From: Planctomycetota bacterium
GTDB taxonomy: Bacteria > Planctomycetota > GCA-002687715 > DRQF01
Direction of reading: 5' to 3'
NCBI GenBank assembly: GCA_024275615.1
Contig: JAJRYU010000391.1
Location: 1 to 23,995 of the forward strand
Length of the DNA stretch: 23,995 nt
The notes beneath the pieces are model-generated. The model saw only the letters and a list, made by a program, of their open reading frames with translations, had not been told where the DNA came from and searched no databases. Shown here piece after piece: positions 1 through 9,074 of this stretch. Each line of letters starts with the position of its first letter. Positions within the stretch are counted from its first letter, which is position 1. Both the position numbers and the translations under genes were made by a program.

Positions 1-3000
1 CATCAGCACTTGGTGCGTCATTGTCCGCATTAACCAACACACTCACGTTGTCCAACGAAAGATCGTTACCGTCGCTGACCTGGAGTTGAAAACCAATTGT
101 CGCGTTCACCAGACCTTCAGGAGCGGTGAAGGTGGGATTTGCCGAATTCGGGTTATCGAGAGTGACCGTGGGTCCCGATGTTTGCACCCAGGTGTAGGTC
201 AATCCCGCACCACCGGGATCATTGCCACCACCAACGAGCTGAACGACTTCAGTCTCATTAACAGAGAGATCAACCCCAGCGTCAGCGCTGAGACCTGCAG
301 CATCATTATTGAGAGCGACGAGAACCGTGTCTACTGAAGTATTCACACCGTCACTCACTGCCAACTCAAACGTGATTTCCGTGTTCACGTATCCTGAAGG
401 TGCGGTGAACTGCGGGCTTGCGGCATTGGGATCATCGAGAATCACAACTGGCCCCGATGTTTGGACCCAAGAATAGGTCAAGGCTTGCCCTTCCGGATCA
501 ACCCCTAAACCAGCAAGTTGGACAGGAACCCCAGCGGCGACCGCTTGATCGGGTCCAGCGTCAGCACTCGGCGCATCATTGTCGGCGTTTACAACGATGC
601 TTATGGTATCAACCGAGGTGAGCGTGCCATCGGCTACTTGGAGCTCGAACGTGATCTCTGAATTCACCAGTCCTTCAGGAGCAGTGAAACTCGGATTTGG
701 CGCATTGGGATCATCCAAAGTCACGGAAGGTCCCGAGGTTTGCACCCAGGTATACGTAAGACCGGCACCACCCGGATCTGTGCCGCTCCCGGTGAGCGTG
801 ACAACGTCGTTTTCTGCAACCACTTGATCAGGGCCAGCTCCAGCGGTCGGTGCGTTTACATCGGCACCAACCGTAATGACTAGGGTATCAGAGGATATGT
901 TCGTACCATCGTTGACTTGCAACTCAAATGCGATCTCAGTATTCGCCATCCCAGCCGGCGCGGTAAAACTGGGAGAAGGAGCGCTGGTGTCGTCCAAAGT
1001 TACAGTTGGGCCAGCGGTCTGCACCCAGGTATAGGTTAATCCTTGCCCCTCGGGATCTACACCACTGCCGGCCAACTGAACCAGGTCAGAGGCCCCGACA
1101 GACTGATCAACACCCGCCGCAGCAGTTGGCGCATCGTTGTCCGCATTAACAGTGACGCTCACGGTATCGAGAGAAACAAAAGTGCCGTCGCTCACTTGCA
1201 ACTCGAAAACAATATCCGAATTGACCAATCCTTCCGGTGCAGTAAAGGTGGGATTGACGGCCGTAGGATCATCTAGGCTCACACTTGGCCCGGAGGTTTG
1301 CACCCAAGTATAGGTCAAACCTTGTCCCTCAGGATCAAGACCGCCACCGGTGAGCTGGACGACAGAGTTCTCGTCAACAACTTGATCAGATCCGGCTGTG
1401 GCACTTGGGGCGTCATTGTCAGCATTGACCGTGATACTGACAGTATCGGTCGCAACATTGGTGCCGTCGGAGATCTGCAGCTCAAAAGTGATGACCGAAT
1501 TCACCAGTCCATCTGGTGCTGTGAAGGTCGGACTTGGGGCAGCGGCGTCATCCAAGACAACTGCGGGGCCGGAAGTTTGCACCCAGGTATAGGTGAGGAT
1601 CTCACCTTCTGGATCTGTGGCGTTGCTTGTCAACTGAACAAGGTCGTTCTCGGAGACGATCTGATCCACTCCGGCATCAACCGTGGGACCATCGTTGTCC
1701 GCATTCACAGTCACACTCACCGTATCCAAGGACGTATTGACACCATCGCTTACCTGCAATTCAAAAGTAATGTCTGAGCTTGCCAGTCCTTCTGGTGCTG
1801 TGAAGCTAGGGTTCGCTGCGTTGGGATCGTCGAGAGTAACCGTAGGTCCTGACGTTTGTACCCAAGTGAAAGCTAAGCCCCTTCCTTCGGGATCAGTACC
1901 AGCACCACTCAAGGTTACGACTTCATTTTCATTCGCCAGTTGATCAACGCCGGCATTGGCACTTGGCGCATCATTGTCGGCATTGACGGTAATGTTGACT
2001 GTGTCAGACGACATGTTCTCGCCGTCTGAAACTTGCAGCAAGAAAGTTATCTGTGAATTGACGAGCCCTTCGGGAGCGTTAAAACTCGGAGTGGCGGCAT
2101 TAGCATCATCAAGAGTGACACTCGGACCAGATGTTTGTATCCAGGTGTAGGTAAGGCCCTGCCCTTCAGGATCCGTCGCTGTGCCCGAGAGTAGCACAAC
2201 GTCGTTTTCACCAACGATTTGGTCGCCCCCGGCGTCAGCGGTTGTGGCGTCATTGTCAGCACCGACGATAACGTCGATCGTGTCACTTGAAATGAACACA
2301 CCATCGGAGACCTGAAGTTCGAAAGTGATCACGGAATTGACCAAACCTTCGGGAGCAGTGAAGCTTGGGCTGGCAGCGTTGGGATCATTCAAGGTGACCG
2401 TGGGACCTGCAGTTTGGACCCAAGTATAGCTGAGACCTTGCCCTTCTGGATCGGTGCCGCCGCCAGCAAGCTGGACGGGCTCATTCTCGTTAACGAACTG
2501 GTTGGCACCGGCGTTCGCAGTCGGCGCATCGTTATCAGCATTGACCGTAATATTTATCGTGTCAGATGAGATGTTGGTCCCGTCAGACACTTGCAACTCG
2601 AAAGTGACACTTGAATTTACCAGACCTTCGGGAGCCACAAACGTCGGGTTTGCAGCGGAGACGTCATCCAATACGACGGTCGGCCCACTGGTTTGAACCC
2701 AAGTGTAGCTAAGCCCTTGTCCTTCTGGATCTAAGCTTCCGCTTGATAGTTGGACAACGTCATTCTCTTCGACCGACTGATCTACACCGGCATCGGCGCT
2801 GGGTGCGTCGTTATTAGCGTTGACGGTCACCGTCAACGTGTCGGCGGACGTGGTCACGCCGTCGCTCACTTGCAATTCAAATGTAATGTTCGAATTTACC
2901 AGGCCTTCGGGAGCTGTAAACGTGGGATTCGCGGTGAAAGCATCATCCAAAACCACAGTTGGGCCGGACGTCTGCACCCAGGCGTACGTAAGGCCCTGCC

Positions 3001-5968
3001 CCTCTGGATCGGTCCCGGAACCAGCCAGGCTAACGACATCATTCTCACCAACAATCTGATCCAGCCCCGCATTGGCGTTAGGCAGATCATTGTCAGCGTT
3101 AACTGTGACTGTGATAGAGTCCGAGGATGTCACAACTCCATCAGAGACTTGCAACACAAAGATAATTTCTGAATTCGCGAGTCCCTCTGGAGTCGTAAAA
3201 CTGGGACTCGCGGAATTGGGGTCATCTAAGACCACTGTGGGTCCTGAGGTTTGCACCCACGAATAAGTCACGCCAAGACCTTCGGGGTCTGTCCCGGTGC
3301 CAGCAAGTTGCACGGCGACGTTTTCGTCGACAACAAGATCGATACCCGCGGAAGCAATCGGTGCATCATTGTCGGCATTGATGGTAATGCTCATGGTATC
3401 AGACGACACATTGACACCATCAGAAACCCGCAATTCAAATGTCACTTCTGAATTCACCAAGCCATCGGGAGCAGTAAAAGTGGGGCTAGACGCGCTAATA
3501 TCATCCAAGACCACGGGAACTCCGGACGTCTGCACCCATGTGTAGGTCAGTCCTTGTCCTTCAGGATCCACGCTCGTTCCGACCAACTGGACGACGTCGT
3601 TCTCATCGACAATTTGATCAACCCCGGCGTTGGCGCTAGGGGCGTCGTTGTCGGCGTTGATGGTCAGGGTAACAGTATCGGACGAAGTGGAAACACCGTC
3701 TGAAACTTGGAGCTCAAACGTAATCTGCGAATTCACCAGCCCTTCAGGCGCCGTGAAACTCGGACTCGCCGCATTCGGGTCACTCAAGGATACAGGAGTC
3801 CCCGATGTTTGCACCCACGTATAGGTGAGACCTTGCCCTTCTGGATCAGAACCACCACCACTCAACTGCACGAATGCGTTTTCGTTGACTGTTTGGTTGT
3901 AGCCTGCATTCGCGCTGGGAGCGTCGTTGTCGGCATTGACGGTGATGTTCATCGTGTCCGAAGAAACAGTGACACCATCGGAAACCTGAAGTTCAAAAGA
4001 GATTTGGGAGTTAACAAGTCCTTCTGGAGCAGAAAAAGTGGGATTGGGAGCACTGGCATCGTTAAGAACAACCGGCGGACCAGATGTTTGGATCCACGTG
4101 TAGGTCAACCCTTGGCCTTCAGGGTCTGTGCCCACACCACTCAACTGCACTGTGTCGTTTTCATTGACTGTCAGGTCCAATCCAGCACTCGCGCTGGGCG
4201 CGTCGTTGTCGGCATTGACTGTGATGACAACCGTGTCCGAGGACGTGTTGGTCCCATCGGACACTTGCAACTCAAAAGTGATGTCGACGTTGGCCACGGC
4301 ATCTGGAGCGGTGAAGACCGGGCTTCCGCCGTTAGGATCATCGAGCACAACCGTCGGTCCAGAGACTTGGACCCAAGTGTATGTAAGGCCCTGGCCTTCC
4401 GGATCTGTACCACTGCCGACAAGTTGAACCGGGGCATTCTCTTCGACCAAAATATCTAGGCCTGCGTCTGCCGTAGGGGCATCATTGTCGGCATTGACCG
4501 TGACAGTAATGGAGTCCGACGAGATGTTCGTCCCATCGCTCACCTGAAGCTCAAAGACAATATCGGAGTTCACCAGTCCTTCTGGAGCGGAGAACGTCGG
4601 GTTCGGGGCAAGGGGATCGTCGAGGGTGACAGCGGGCCCTGACGTTTGAACCCACGCATAGGTTAGGCCTTCACCTTCAGGATCAATTCCCTGGCCGCTC
4701 AGCTGGACAATTTCGTTTTCATTGGTAGCCAGATTGGGCCCGGCATCAGCAACTGGAGCATCATTGTCTGCGTTGACAACGATACTCATGCTATCCAACG
4801 ATGTATTGACACCGTCCGAGACTTGCATTTCAAAGGTAATTGTCGAATTCACCAGTCCTTCTGGAGCGGTGAAACTCGGCGTCGAAGCTGTTGGGTCGTC
4901 GAGAACAACTGCGGGTCCGGAAGTCTGCACCCAAAGGAATGTCAAACCCTGACCCTCTGGATCAATACCGCCACCGTTCAGAAAGACTATGTCGTTTTCA
5001 GCGACGACTTGATCAATCCCCGCATCCGCAACGGGAGCATCGTCATCAGCGTTGATTGTAATGGAGATCGTGTCCGAAGATGTACTCGTACCGTCGGAGA
5101 CTTGCAACATGAACGTGATCTCAGAATTCACCAAACCTTCAGGGGCGGTGAAATTCGGATCTTCAGCGTTGGGATCGTTAAGCGTGACCGCCGGTCCCGA
5201 TGTTTGATACCACGTGTAGGTCAGATTTTGTCCGTCGGCACTCACACCGGTGCCGTCCAGTTGAACAACATCGTTCTCATCAACGATGAGATCAAGACCG
5301 GCATCAACCGTCACTGGCACAACGTACCCTTCGCTTCCGCCGGCGTCAGCCGCAGTGGACGACGTGTAGATCATGCCAGAATCCGACTCACCCTCTTCCG
5401 CCGCTATCGCCGATGTTCCCCCGGTTGTGTCTGCGTCGGAAGAACCCGGATTCGTTTCCGGATCACTTTCCTGTTCATCCAACGTGATAGGGTCTCCTTG
5501 ACTATCTTGATTTGATCCAACTTGATCTTGGTTTTCTGCACCAAGACTGTCCGTCGTATCAACTGTTCCTTCCTCGTTCACGGAAGAAGGTCCAGCATCC
5601 AAGGTCAACGGCTGAACAACATCGGCAACGGGATCCACCGCTTCGTCAGCCTTGGGACCGGCCTGAAAGAGGTCAGTTTCAAGGTCACCGAACAAACCGC
5701 CGCTGTCTTGATCAGACGCACCTAAGTCGAGGTCAAGGTCTCCGTCGACGATTCCGCCAATAAGGGCGTCGTCTGCATCGGCATCCGCCTCGACGCCATC
5801 AACGTCCAAATCCATTTGCAGAGCATCTGCGTCGATCCAAGTCGTGCTCAACATGATGCGCGGCTCAAGGCTTTCGATGCTCAACGAAGGTTCGTCTTCT
5901 TCTTCGGCGGGCGAAACGCTGGACTTACGTTCGGTGAGTATCTTCTTAAGCTTCTTGAGAAAGTTCAT
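1..5968 (-). CDS. Giant LEPR-motif protein with 19 tandem PKD-like repeats (C-terminus outside window)
   Basis: The frame starts at ATG 5968-5966 behind an AGGGA-type ribosome-binding site and stays open to the window edge, giving 1989 visible residues. The N-terminus is basic and amphipathic (MNFLKKLKKILTERK), followed by ESLEPRIMLS at residues 31-40. This matches the LEPR-XLL motif known at the start of large repetitive bacterial surface proteins. Residues about 41-220 are acidic, low-complexity and rich in Asp, Ser, Gly and Thr. From residue 222 to 1989 the protein is 19 tandem repeats averaging exactly 93 residues. Conserved pieces are DAGxDQxVxEND, LTYxWVQTSGPxVTLDD, FTAPEGLVNS, FELQVSDG and VNADNDAP. 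The pattern fits PKD/K319-like beta-sandwich domains, which usually form long extracellular stalks or adhesins. There is no classical Sec signal peptide. It is the last visible gene of the minus-strand set and is probably the exported substrate of the upstream HlyD/M50 genes (inference). I read both ends and several repeats in frame but did not check every codon. Confidence 0.9.
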   Translation of the reverse strand, partial: MNFLKKLKKILTERKSSVSPAEEEDEPSLSIESLEPRIMLSTTWIDADALQMDLDVDGVEADADADDALIGGIVDGDLDLDLGASDQDSGGLFGDLETDLFQAGPKADEAVDPVADVVQPLTLDAGPSSVNEEGTVDTTDSLGAENQDQVGSNQDSQGDPITLDEQESDPETNPGSSDADTTGGTSAIAAEEGESDSGMIYTSSTAADAGGSEGYVVPVTVDAGLDLIVDENDVVQLDGTGVSADGQNLTYTWYQTSGPAVTLNDPNAEDPNFTAPEGLVNSEITFMLQVSDGTSTSSDTISITINADDDAPVADAGIDQVVAENDIVFLNGGGIDPEGQGLTFLWVQTSGPAVVLDDPTASTPSFTAPEGLVNSTITFEMQVSDGVNTSLDSMSIVVNADNDAPVADAGPNLATNENEIVQLSGQGIDPEGEGLTYAWVQTSGPAVTLDDPLAPNPTFSAPEGLVNSDIVFELQVSDGTNISSDSITVTVNADNDAPTADAGLDILVEENAPVQLVGSGTDPEGQGLTYTWVQVSGPTVVLDDPNGGSPVFTAPDAVANVDITFELQVSDGTNTSSDTVVITVNADNDAPSASAGLDLTVNENDTVQLSGVGTDPEGQGLTYTWIQTSGPPVVLNDASAPNPTFSAPEGLVNSQISFELQVSDGVTVSSDTMNITVNADNDAPSANAGYNQTVNENAFVQLSGGGSDPEGQGLTYTWVQTSGTPVSLSDPNAASPSFTAPEGLVNSQITFELQVSDGVSTSSDTVTLTINADNDAPSANAGVDQIVDENDVVQLVGTSVDPEGQGLTYTWVQTSGVPVVLDDISASSPTFTAPDGLVNSEVTFELRVSDGVNVSSDTMSITINADNDAPIASAGIDLVVDENVAVQLAGTGTDPEGLGVTYSWVQTSGPTVVLDDPNSASPSFTTPEGLANSEIIFVLQVSDGVVTSSDSITVTVNADNDLPNANAGLDQIVGENDVVSLAGSGTDPEGQGLTYAWVQTSGPTVVLDDAFTANPTFTAPEGLVNSNITFELQVSDGVTTSADTLTVTVNANNDAPSADAGVDQSVEENDVVQLSSGSLDPEGQGLSYTWVQTSGPTVVLDDVSAANPTFVAPEGLVNSSVTFELQVSDGTNISSDTINITVNADNDAPTANAGANQFVNENEPVQLAGGGTDPEGQGLSYTWVQTAGPTVTLNDPNAASPSFTAPEGLVNSVITFELQVSDGVFISSDTIDVIVGADNDATTADAGGDQIVGENDVVLLSGTATDPEGQGLTYTWIQTSGPSVTLDDANAATPSFNAPEGLVNSQITFLLQVSDGENMSSDTVNITVNADNDAPSANAGVDQLANENEVVTLSGAGTDPEGRGLAFTWVQTSGPTVTLDDPNAANPSFTAPEGLASSDITFELQVSDGVNTSLDTVSVTVNADNDGPTVDAGVDQIVSENDLVQLTSNATDPEGEILTYTWVQTSGPAVVLDDAAAPSPTFTAPDGLVNSVITFELQISDGTNVATDTVSITVNADNDAPSATAGSDQVVDENSVVQLTGGGLDPEGQGLTYTWVQTSGPSVSLDDPTAVNPTFTAPEGLVNSDIVFELQVSDGTFVSLDTVSVTVNADNDAPTAAAGVDQSVGASDLVQLAGSGVDPEGQGLTYTWVQTAGPTVTLDDTSAPSPSFTAPAGMANTEIAFELQVNDGTNISSDTLVITVGADVNAPTAGAGPDQVVAENDVVTLTGSGTDPGGAGLTYTWVQTSGPSVTLDDPNAPNPSFTAPEGLVNSEITFELQVADGTLTSVDTISIVVNADNDAPSADAGPDQAVAAGVPVQLAGLGVDPEGQALTYSWVQTSGPVVILDDPNAASPQFTAPSGYVNTEITFELAVSDGVNTSVDTVLVALNNDAAGLSADAGVDLSVNETEVVQLVGGGNDPGGAGLTYTWVQTSGPTVTLDNPNSANPTFTAPEGLVNATIGFQLQVSDGNDLSLDNVSVLVNADNDAPSAD
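2..5305 (-). repeat. Tandem 279-bp coding repeats, 19 units
   Basis: This array of 279-bp units encodes the 93-residue PKD-like domains of the giant protein. The DAG codons that open the first visible unit (Asp codon at 5305) and the partial last unit (Asp codon at 4-2) are separated by 1767 codons, exactly 19 times 93. Most neighbouring units checked are spaced by exactly 279 bases. One pair near 15-573 has lengths of 285 and 273, which compensate each other. Units are clearly similar in protein but differ at many synonymous positions, so this does not look like a recently amplified satellite. The array probably continues beyond base 1. Confidence 0.9.
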
Positions 5969-5981
5969 GGTTATCCCTATG

Positions 5982-6014
5982 GGACCTGCAAATCAATGAT
6001 TGGATGCAGAGTCC
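5982..6014 (-). promoter_or_regulatory. Intergenic hairpin before the giant gene
   Basis: An imperfect inverted repeat fills most of the 50-bp gap between the HlyD-like gene and the giant gene. Arms 5982-5994 and 5998-6014 can pair over 13 base pairs (GGAC/GTCC, CTGCA/TGCAG, AATC/GATT), with a 3-base and a 1-base bulge on one side. No T-run follows it in the direction of transcription, and the AGGGA ribosome-binding site lies immediately downstream. An mRNA-processing or stability element, or partial attenuation, is more likely than a full terminator. Function is inferred from position and structure only. Confidence 0.5.
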
Positions 6015-6018
6015 TCAG

Positions 6019-6834
6019 TCATTTCTGCGGAATCAGAACACGACATTTGAGTCCTGCTGGTAGTTCGTTTTTTGGATTTTCAATTTCGATGCGGAAGCCG
6101 AATGTGCCGCTGGCCGCATCCGCCACTCGATCGACGGTCTTCACTTTGGCTTTGATGTGTCTGCCATTTAGTGACTCAGCAATGACAATCGTCTCCATGC
6201 CGGCATGAATTGTTGAGAATAGAGCCACAGGAGCGATGACATCCACCGCCAAGGGATTCATCTGAGCGATTCGCACAATGGGGCTATCGACGCTCCGGGT
6301 CACCATTTCTCCTCCGGACCGCAAACGTTCCACGACAACGCCACCGATGGGTGCCTTGATTTCTCGAAGGGCATAACTTGCTTGCGATCTTTGATATTCA
6401 AGATCCGCACGAAAGAGTGCCTCTTCTTCCTGATTCACTCGAATCGCAGCGAGCCTCTCCGAATTCTCGACATCGTCAAGCTGCTCCTTGTTGGTGACAC
6501 CTTTTTGGAACAACTCCCGACTTCTGGCGGCAAGAATCTTCTTGTACGAAAGATCGGCCTGGGCCCAGGCCAAATCGGCCTTGCCTTCCGCTTTGGCTCG
6601 AGCAATTTCAAGGTTCGCCCGCTCCACTTTGAACTCGAGTGTCGCGACAATATCACCCTTTTTCACGATATCGCCACGTTCGCAATGAACTTCATCGATA
6701 ATGCCATCCGCCGCTGACCGCAGAACGATTGTCCGCCAGGGTCTTAAGACACCTTGGAGAGCAATTTCGTCCGCCTGACTGGGCGCCATCGATAGGAGCA
6801 CCATGGCCGCCACGAATACGGTCAAATATTTCAT
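6019..6834 (-). CDS. Secreted HlyD/membrane-fusion-like periplasmic adaptor
   Basis: This 271-residue protein has an N-terminal signal peptide (hydrophobic residues 4-16, likely cleaved after SQA near residue 21). It then shows the split lipoyl-type barrel of membrane-fusion proteins: a first half at about 36-70 (SAADGIIDEVHCERGDIVKKG), an alpha-helical hairpin at about 70-150 rich in Ala, Glu and Arg, and a second half at about 157-190 (IKAPIGGVVVER). A beta-barrel region follows to the end. It lacks a membrane anchor and is shorter than the usual RND or HlyD adaptors of 350-450 residues. The start is ATG 6834 behind a GGAAGAAGG-like ribosome-binding site. It sits 89 bp after the M50-HlyD gene and 50 bp before the giant repeat gene. 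It probably links inner-membrane components to an outer-membrane or surface exporter. No transporter partner is visible in the window. Confidence 0.85.
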   Translation of the reverse strand: MKYLTVFVAAMVLLSMAPSQADEIALQGVLRPWRTIVLRSAADGIIDEVHCERGDIVKKGDIVATLEFKVERANLEIARAKAEGKADLAWAQADLSYKKILAARSRELFQKGVTNKEQLDDVENSERLAAIRVNQEEEALFRADLEYQRSQASYALREIKAPIGGVVVERLRSGGEMVTRSVDSPIVRIAQMNPLAVDVIAPVALFSTIHAGMETIVIAESLNGRHIKAKVKTVDRVADAASGTFGFRIEIENPKNELPAGLKCRVLIPQK

Positions 6835-6923
6835 TTTTTGCCTTCTTCCCTTCGGTCCAAGTCCGAACCAATCGAGGCATCAACGCCCCTTATTCGCAAT
6901 GCGCCCCTCCACCGATCATGCGA

Positions 6924-9074
6924 TCATAGAGATCCATGGCGGAGTCGATTCGACAAATTGATTGCTGAGCGCCACAGTTTGCGCCCGATAGTCTCAGAAT
7001 CGCCTTCAAAAAAAACACGGCCACTACCGCCGTGAAGATCACCCCCAACTTCTTGATCAAGAAGGCAGACCACAAAAAAGTAGGGTTTCTGCGATCTCTT
7101 CATCATGGGGTCAACAGCGATGTCACCACCGCCAAATTGTGTCAGTCCGGGCTCGCCTATTGCCTTGTCTGCGCGTTTCACCACACGACTTATGACGCCG
7201 GTGACGAGGGTGTCACTGTCCCTGGTTGAGCGAAACAAAATCGGATCCCCAACCCGAGGACGGGCGAGAGCGAATTGCTCCTCTGTCAAGAAAGTCCGGG
7301 CTTCAATCTGCCCACTGTGAATGCGCATCAACGATTTGCCCTTGGGAAACCACGTTCCCAAAGAGGGCCTTCCGTCTGGAGAAACAAAGACTCCATCTAT
7401 CGGTGCCAAGATTGTCTGCTTCTTTTTCCTCTGATTTAGGGCGTCAAGCTCCGTCTGACTGGCGGCCAAGCGTGCTGTGGCCTGTCTTGCACCGGAGGCG
7501 TTAACGACTTCAGCGGCCCGCAAACGAAGCTTTACAGTCTCCAACGCAGCCCGTGCATCGATGAGACGCTCCTCAAGATGAGGAAACTCGAGTGTCGCCA
7601 TCTGTTGTCCTTGGCGCAGAAGATCACCATTTTGGACATCCAGCGAACGGAGGAATCCACCCGACTCGGCTCGCAAGACAAATTCCTTCTCAGCGTGAAC
7701 TGCTGCCGACACAGCGATTCCCCCAGGCAATGGCACACCAACCAACGAAAGAGGAAGAAACGTGATGACCGCGACACCAATAGTCGCCGCTCGCCAACGT
7801 TTGGCTTGAGTCTCAGCAGAAAAGAAGAAGAGCGAGAATAGTTTCTTGGAAACCTTGACGATCTCCATGGCGATATATGTGATCCCCAAGACCATGCCAA
7901 CAACAAACAGTTTAGCAGCGATGCCCATGGAGATACCGAGGACCACGCCGGCTCGATAAGATGGTAATGAGACGCCGTAGGCCAGAAAGATGAGCTTAGT
8001 AGCTTTGTTCGCACGGTCTTTGGGTTTAGGCGTACCAAAGAACATTCGCTTAAAGACACTGGCGGAATAAGCCGTCGCGCGTTGACGCAAGTTGGGCACT
8101 TCGAGCACATCAGAAAGTGCGAAGTAGCCATCAGACTTCATCATGGGATTCGCATTGAATACGAGAGTCGCAACGCTTGCGAGGAAGATGACATTGTAAC
8201 ACGCTGACTTGACGACGACTGAATCTGCCATGCACCAAACAACGACGGCGATGGCGGCGATGGCCAGTTCGAAGTACATACCAGCTAAGCTGACAACTAG
8301 TCGTTCGAATTTCTTCGAGAATCCCCAAGCTGCGGTGGCATCGACGTAGGCACAAGGAGTGAAGACTATGAAGTACGCTCCCATTTCAGGCACGTAGCCG
8401 CCAAATCGCTTGCACGCCCACGCATGGCCGAACTCATGGATGAGTTTCAATCCCACCAAAGTCGTCCACAGAATCGGCACATTTTCGACGATCAGCACTT
8501 GCCCCAAAGGTTGTGTCAATTCATCAAAGTTCTGCCATGCCAACCAAAGCGCGATAGCCTGGAGAAGAACCCAGATCACGAATGCCGGCAACGAGAAAAG
8601 AGCGCGAGCGACTCCGTAGGTCTTTTCGAGAAACCGGTTGGGATTCCAAATAGGAACTTGCATGAAGAAGACCGACATGAGCCTCTGCATCTTCTCGGCC
8701 GATTTTCGTGCCATGTGGCGTTCAAAGAGCATTTTTTCGTCGGGAATCGGCAGATCGAGAAAACCCAGGCGATGTAGTGAGATGACAAACTCGTAGAAGA
8801 GTTCCTCATCTTTTTCACCCAGCAATCCATCTCCTACAATGGACTCGAAGATCTCTTGCAGGGCCAGTCTCTTGTCGATGCGAATAAGAACTAAGTAATC
8901 ACGCCGTGAAACTCGGTGTGATGAGAATGTCATGGGATCGCGAATGATGTACTGAGGCAGCCCTCCGTGGACGTGGCGACTGACCTCTAAGTCTTGACGA
9001 AAATCGACATGAGCCGAGCTAAGGCGCTCTGCAAGTGGACTTCTCGCTGGGGTTTCCTCAGTCGTTTCCGTCAT
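6924..9074 (-). CDS. M50 site-2-type membrane metalloprotease fused to an HlyD-like adaptor domain
   Basis: I place the start at ATG 9074, whose ATGA overlaps the stop of the preceding gene. An upstream in-frame start at 9185 only adds residues that overlap the preceding gene's coding sequence. The product is 716 residues. An N-terminal soluble domain (about 20-115) resembles the PqqD-like winged helix common in this family. Transmembrane helices surround HEFGH (213-217), which fits the zinc-binding HExxH motif. NPMMKSDGY (309-317) supplies the third ligand Asp315, and EVPNLRQR follows. Further helices run to about 455. The C-terminal third (about 460-716) is a lipoyl/HlyD barrel with a short coiled coil and IDGVFVSPDG. 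This resembles the putative peptide zinc metalloprotease family (YydH-like). With all catalytic residues present, it could cleave a membrane-associated peptide or a substrate leader during export. Its role here is inferred from its place between two other HlyD-domain genes. Confidence 0.9.
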   Translation of the reverse strand: MTETTEETPARSPLAERLSSAHVDFRQDLEVSRHVHGGLPQYIIRDPMTFSSHRVSRRDYLVLIRIDKRLALQEIFESIVGDGLLGEKDEELFYEFVISLHRLGFLDLPIPDEKMLFERHMARKSAEKMQRLMSVFFMQVPIWNPNRFLEKTYGVARALFSLPAFVIWVLLQAIALWLAWQNFDELTQPLGQVLIVENVPILWTTLVGLKLIHEFGHAWACKRFGGYVPEMGAYFIVFTPCAYVDATAAWGFSKKFERLVVSLAGMYFELAIAAIAVVVWCMADSVVVKSACYNVIFLASVATLVFNANPMMKSDGYFALSDVLEVPNLRQRATAYSASVFKRMFFGTPKPKDRANKATKLIFLAYGVSLPSYRAGVVLGISMGIAAKLFVVGMVLGITYIAMEIVKVSKKLFSLFFFSAETQAKRWRAATIGVAVITFLPLSLVGVPLPGGIAVSAAVHAEKEFVLRAESGGFLRSLDVQNGDLLRQGQQMATLEFPHLEERLIDARAALETVKLRLRAAEVVNASGARQATARLAASQTELDALNQRKKKQTILAPIDGVFVSPDGRPSLGTWFPKGKSLMRIHSGQIEARTFLTEEQFALARPRVGDPILFRSTRDSDTLVTGVISRVVKRADKAIGEPGLTQFGGGDIAVDPMMKRSQKPYFFVVCLLDQEVGGDLHGGSGRVFFEGDSETIGRKLWRSAINLSNRLRHGSL

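Noticed and set aside
86..5515. Many plus-strand open frames of 60-250 codons across the repeat array, the longest at 3707-4459
   Set aside because: They are periodic shadows of the minus-strand repeats, recur with the same 279-bp spacing, and encode no recognisable domain.
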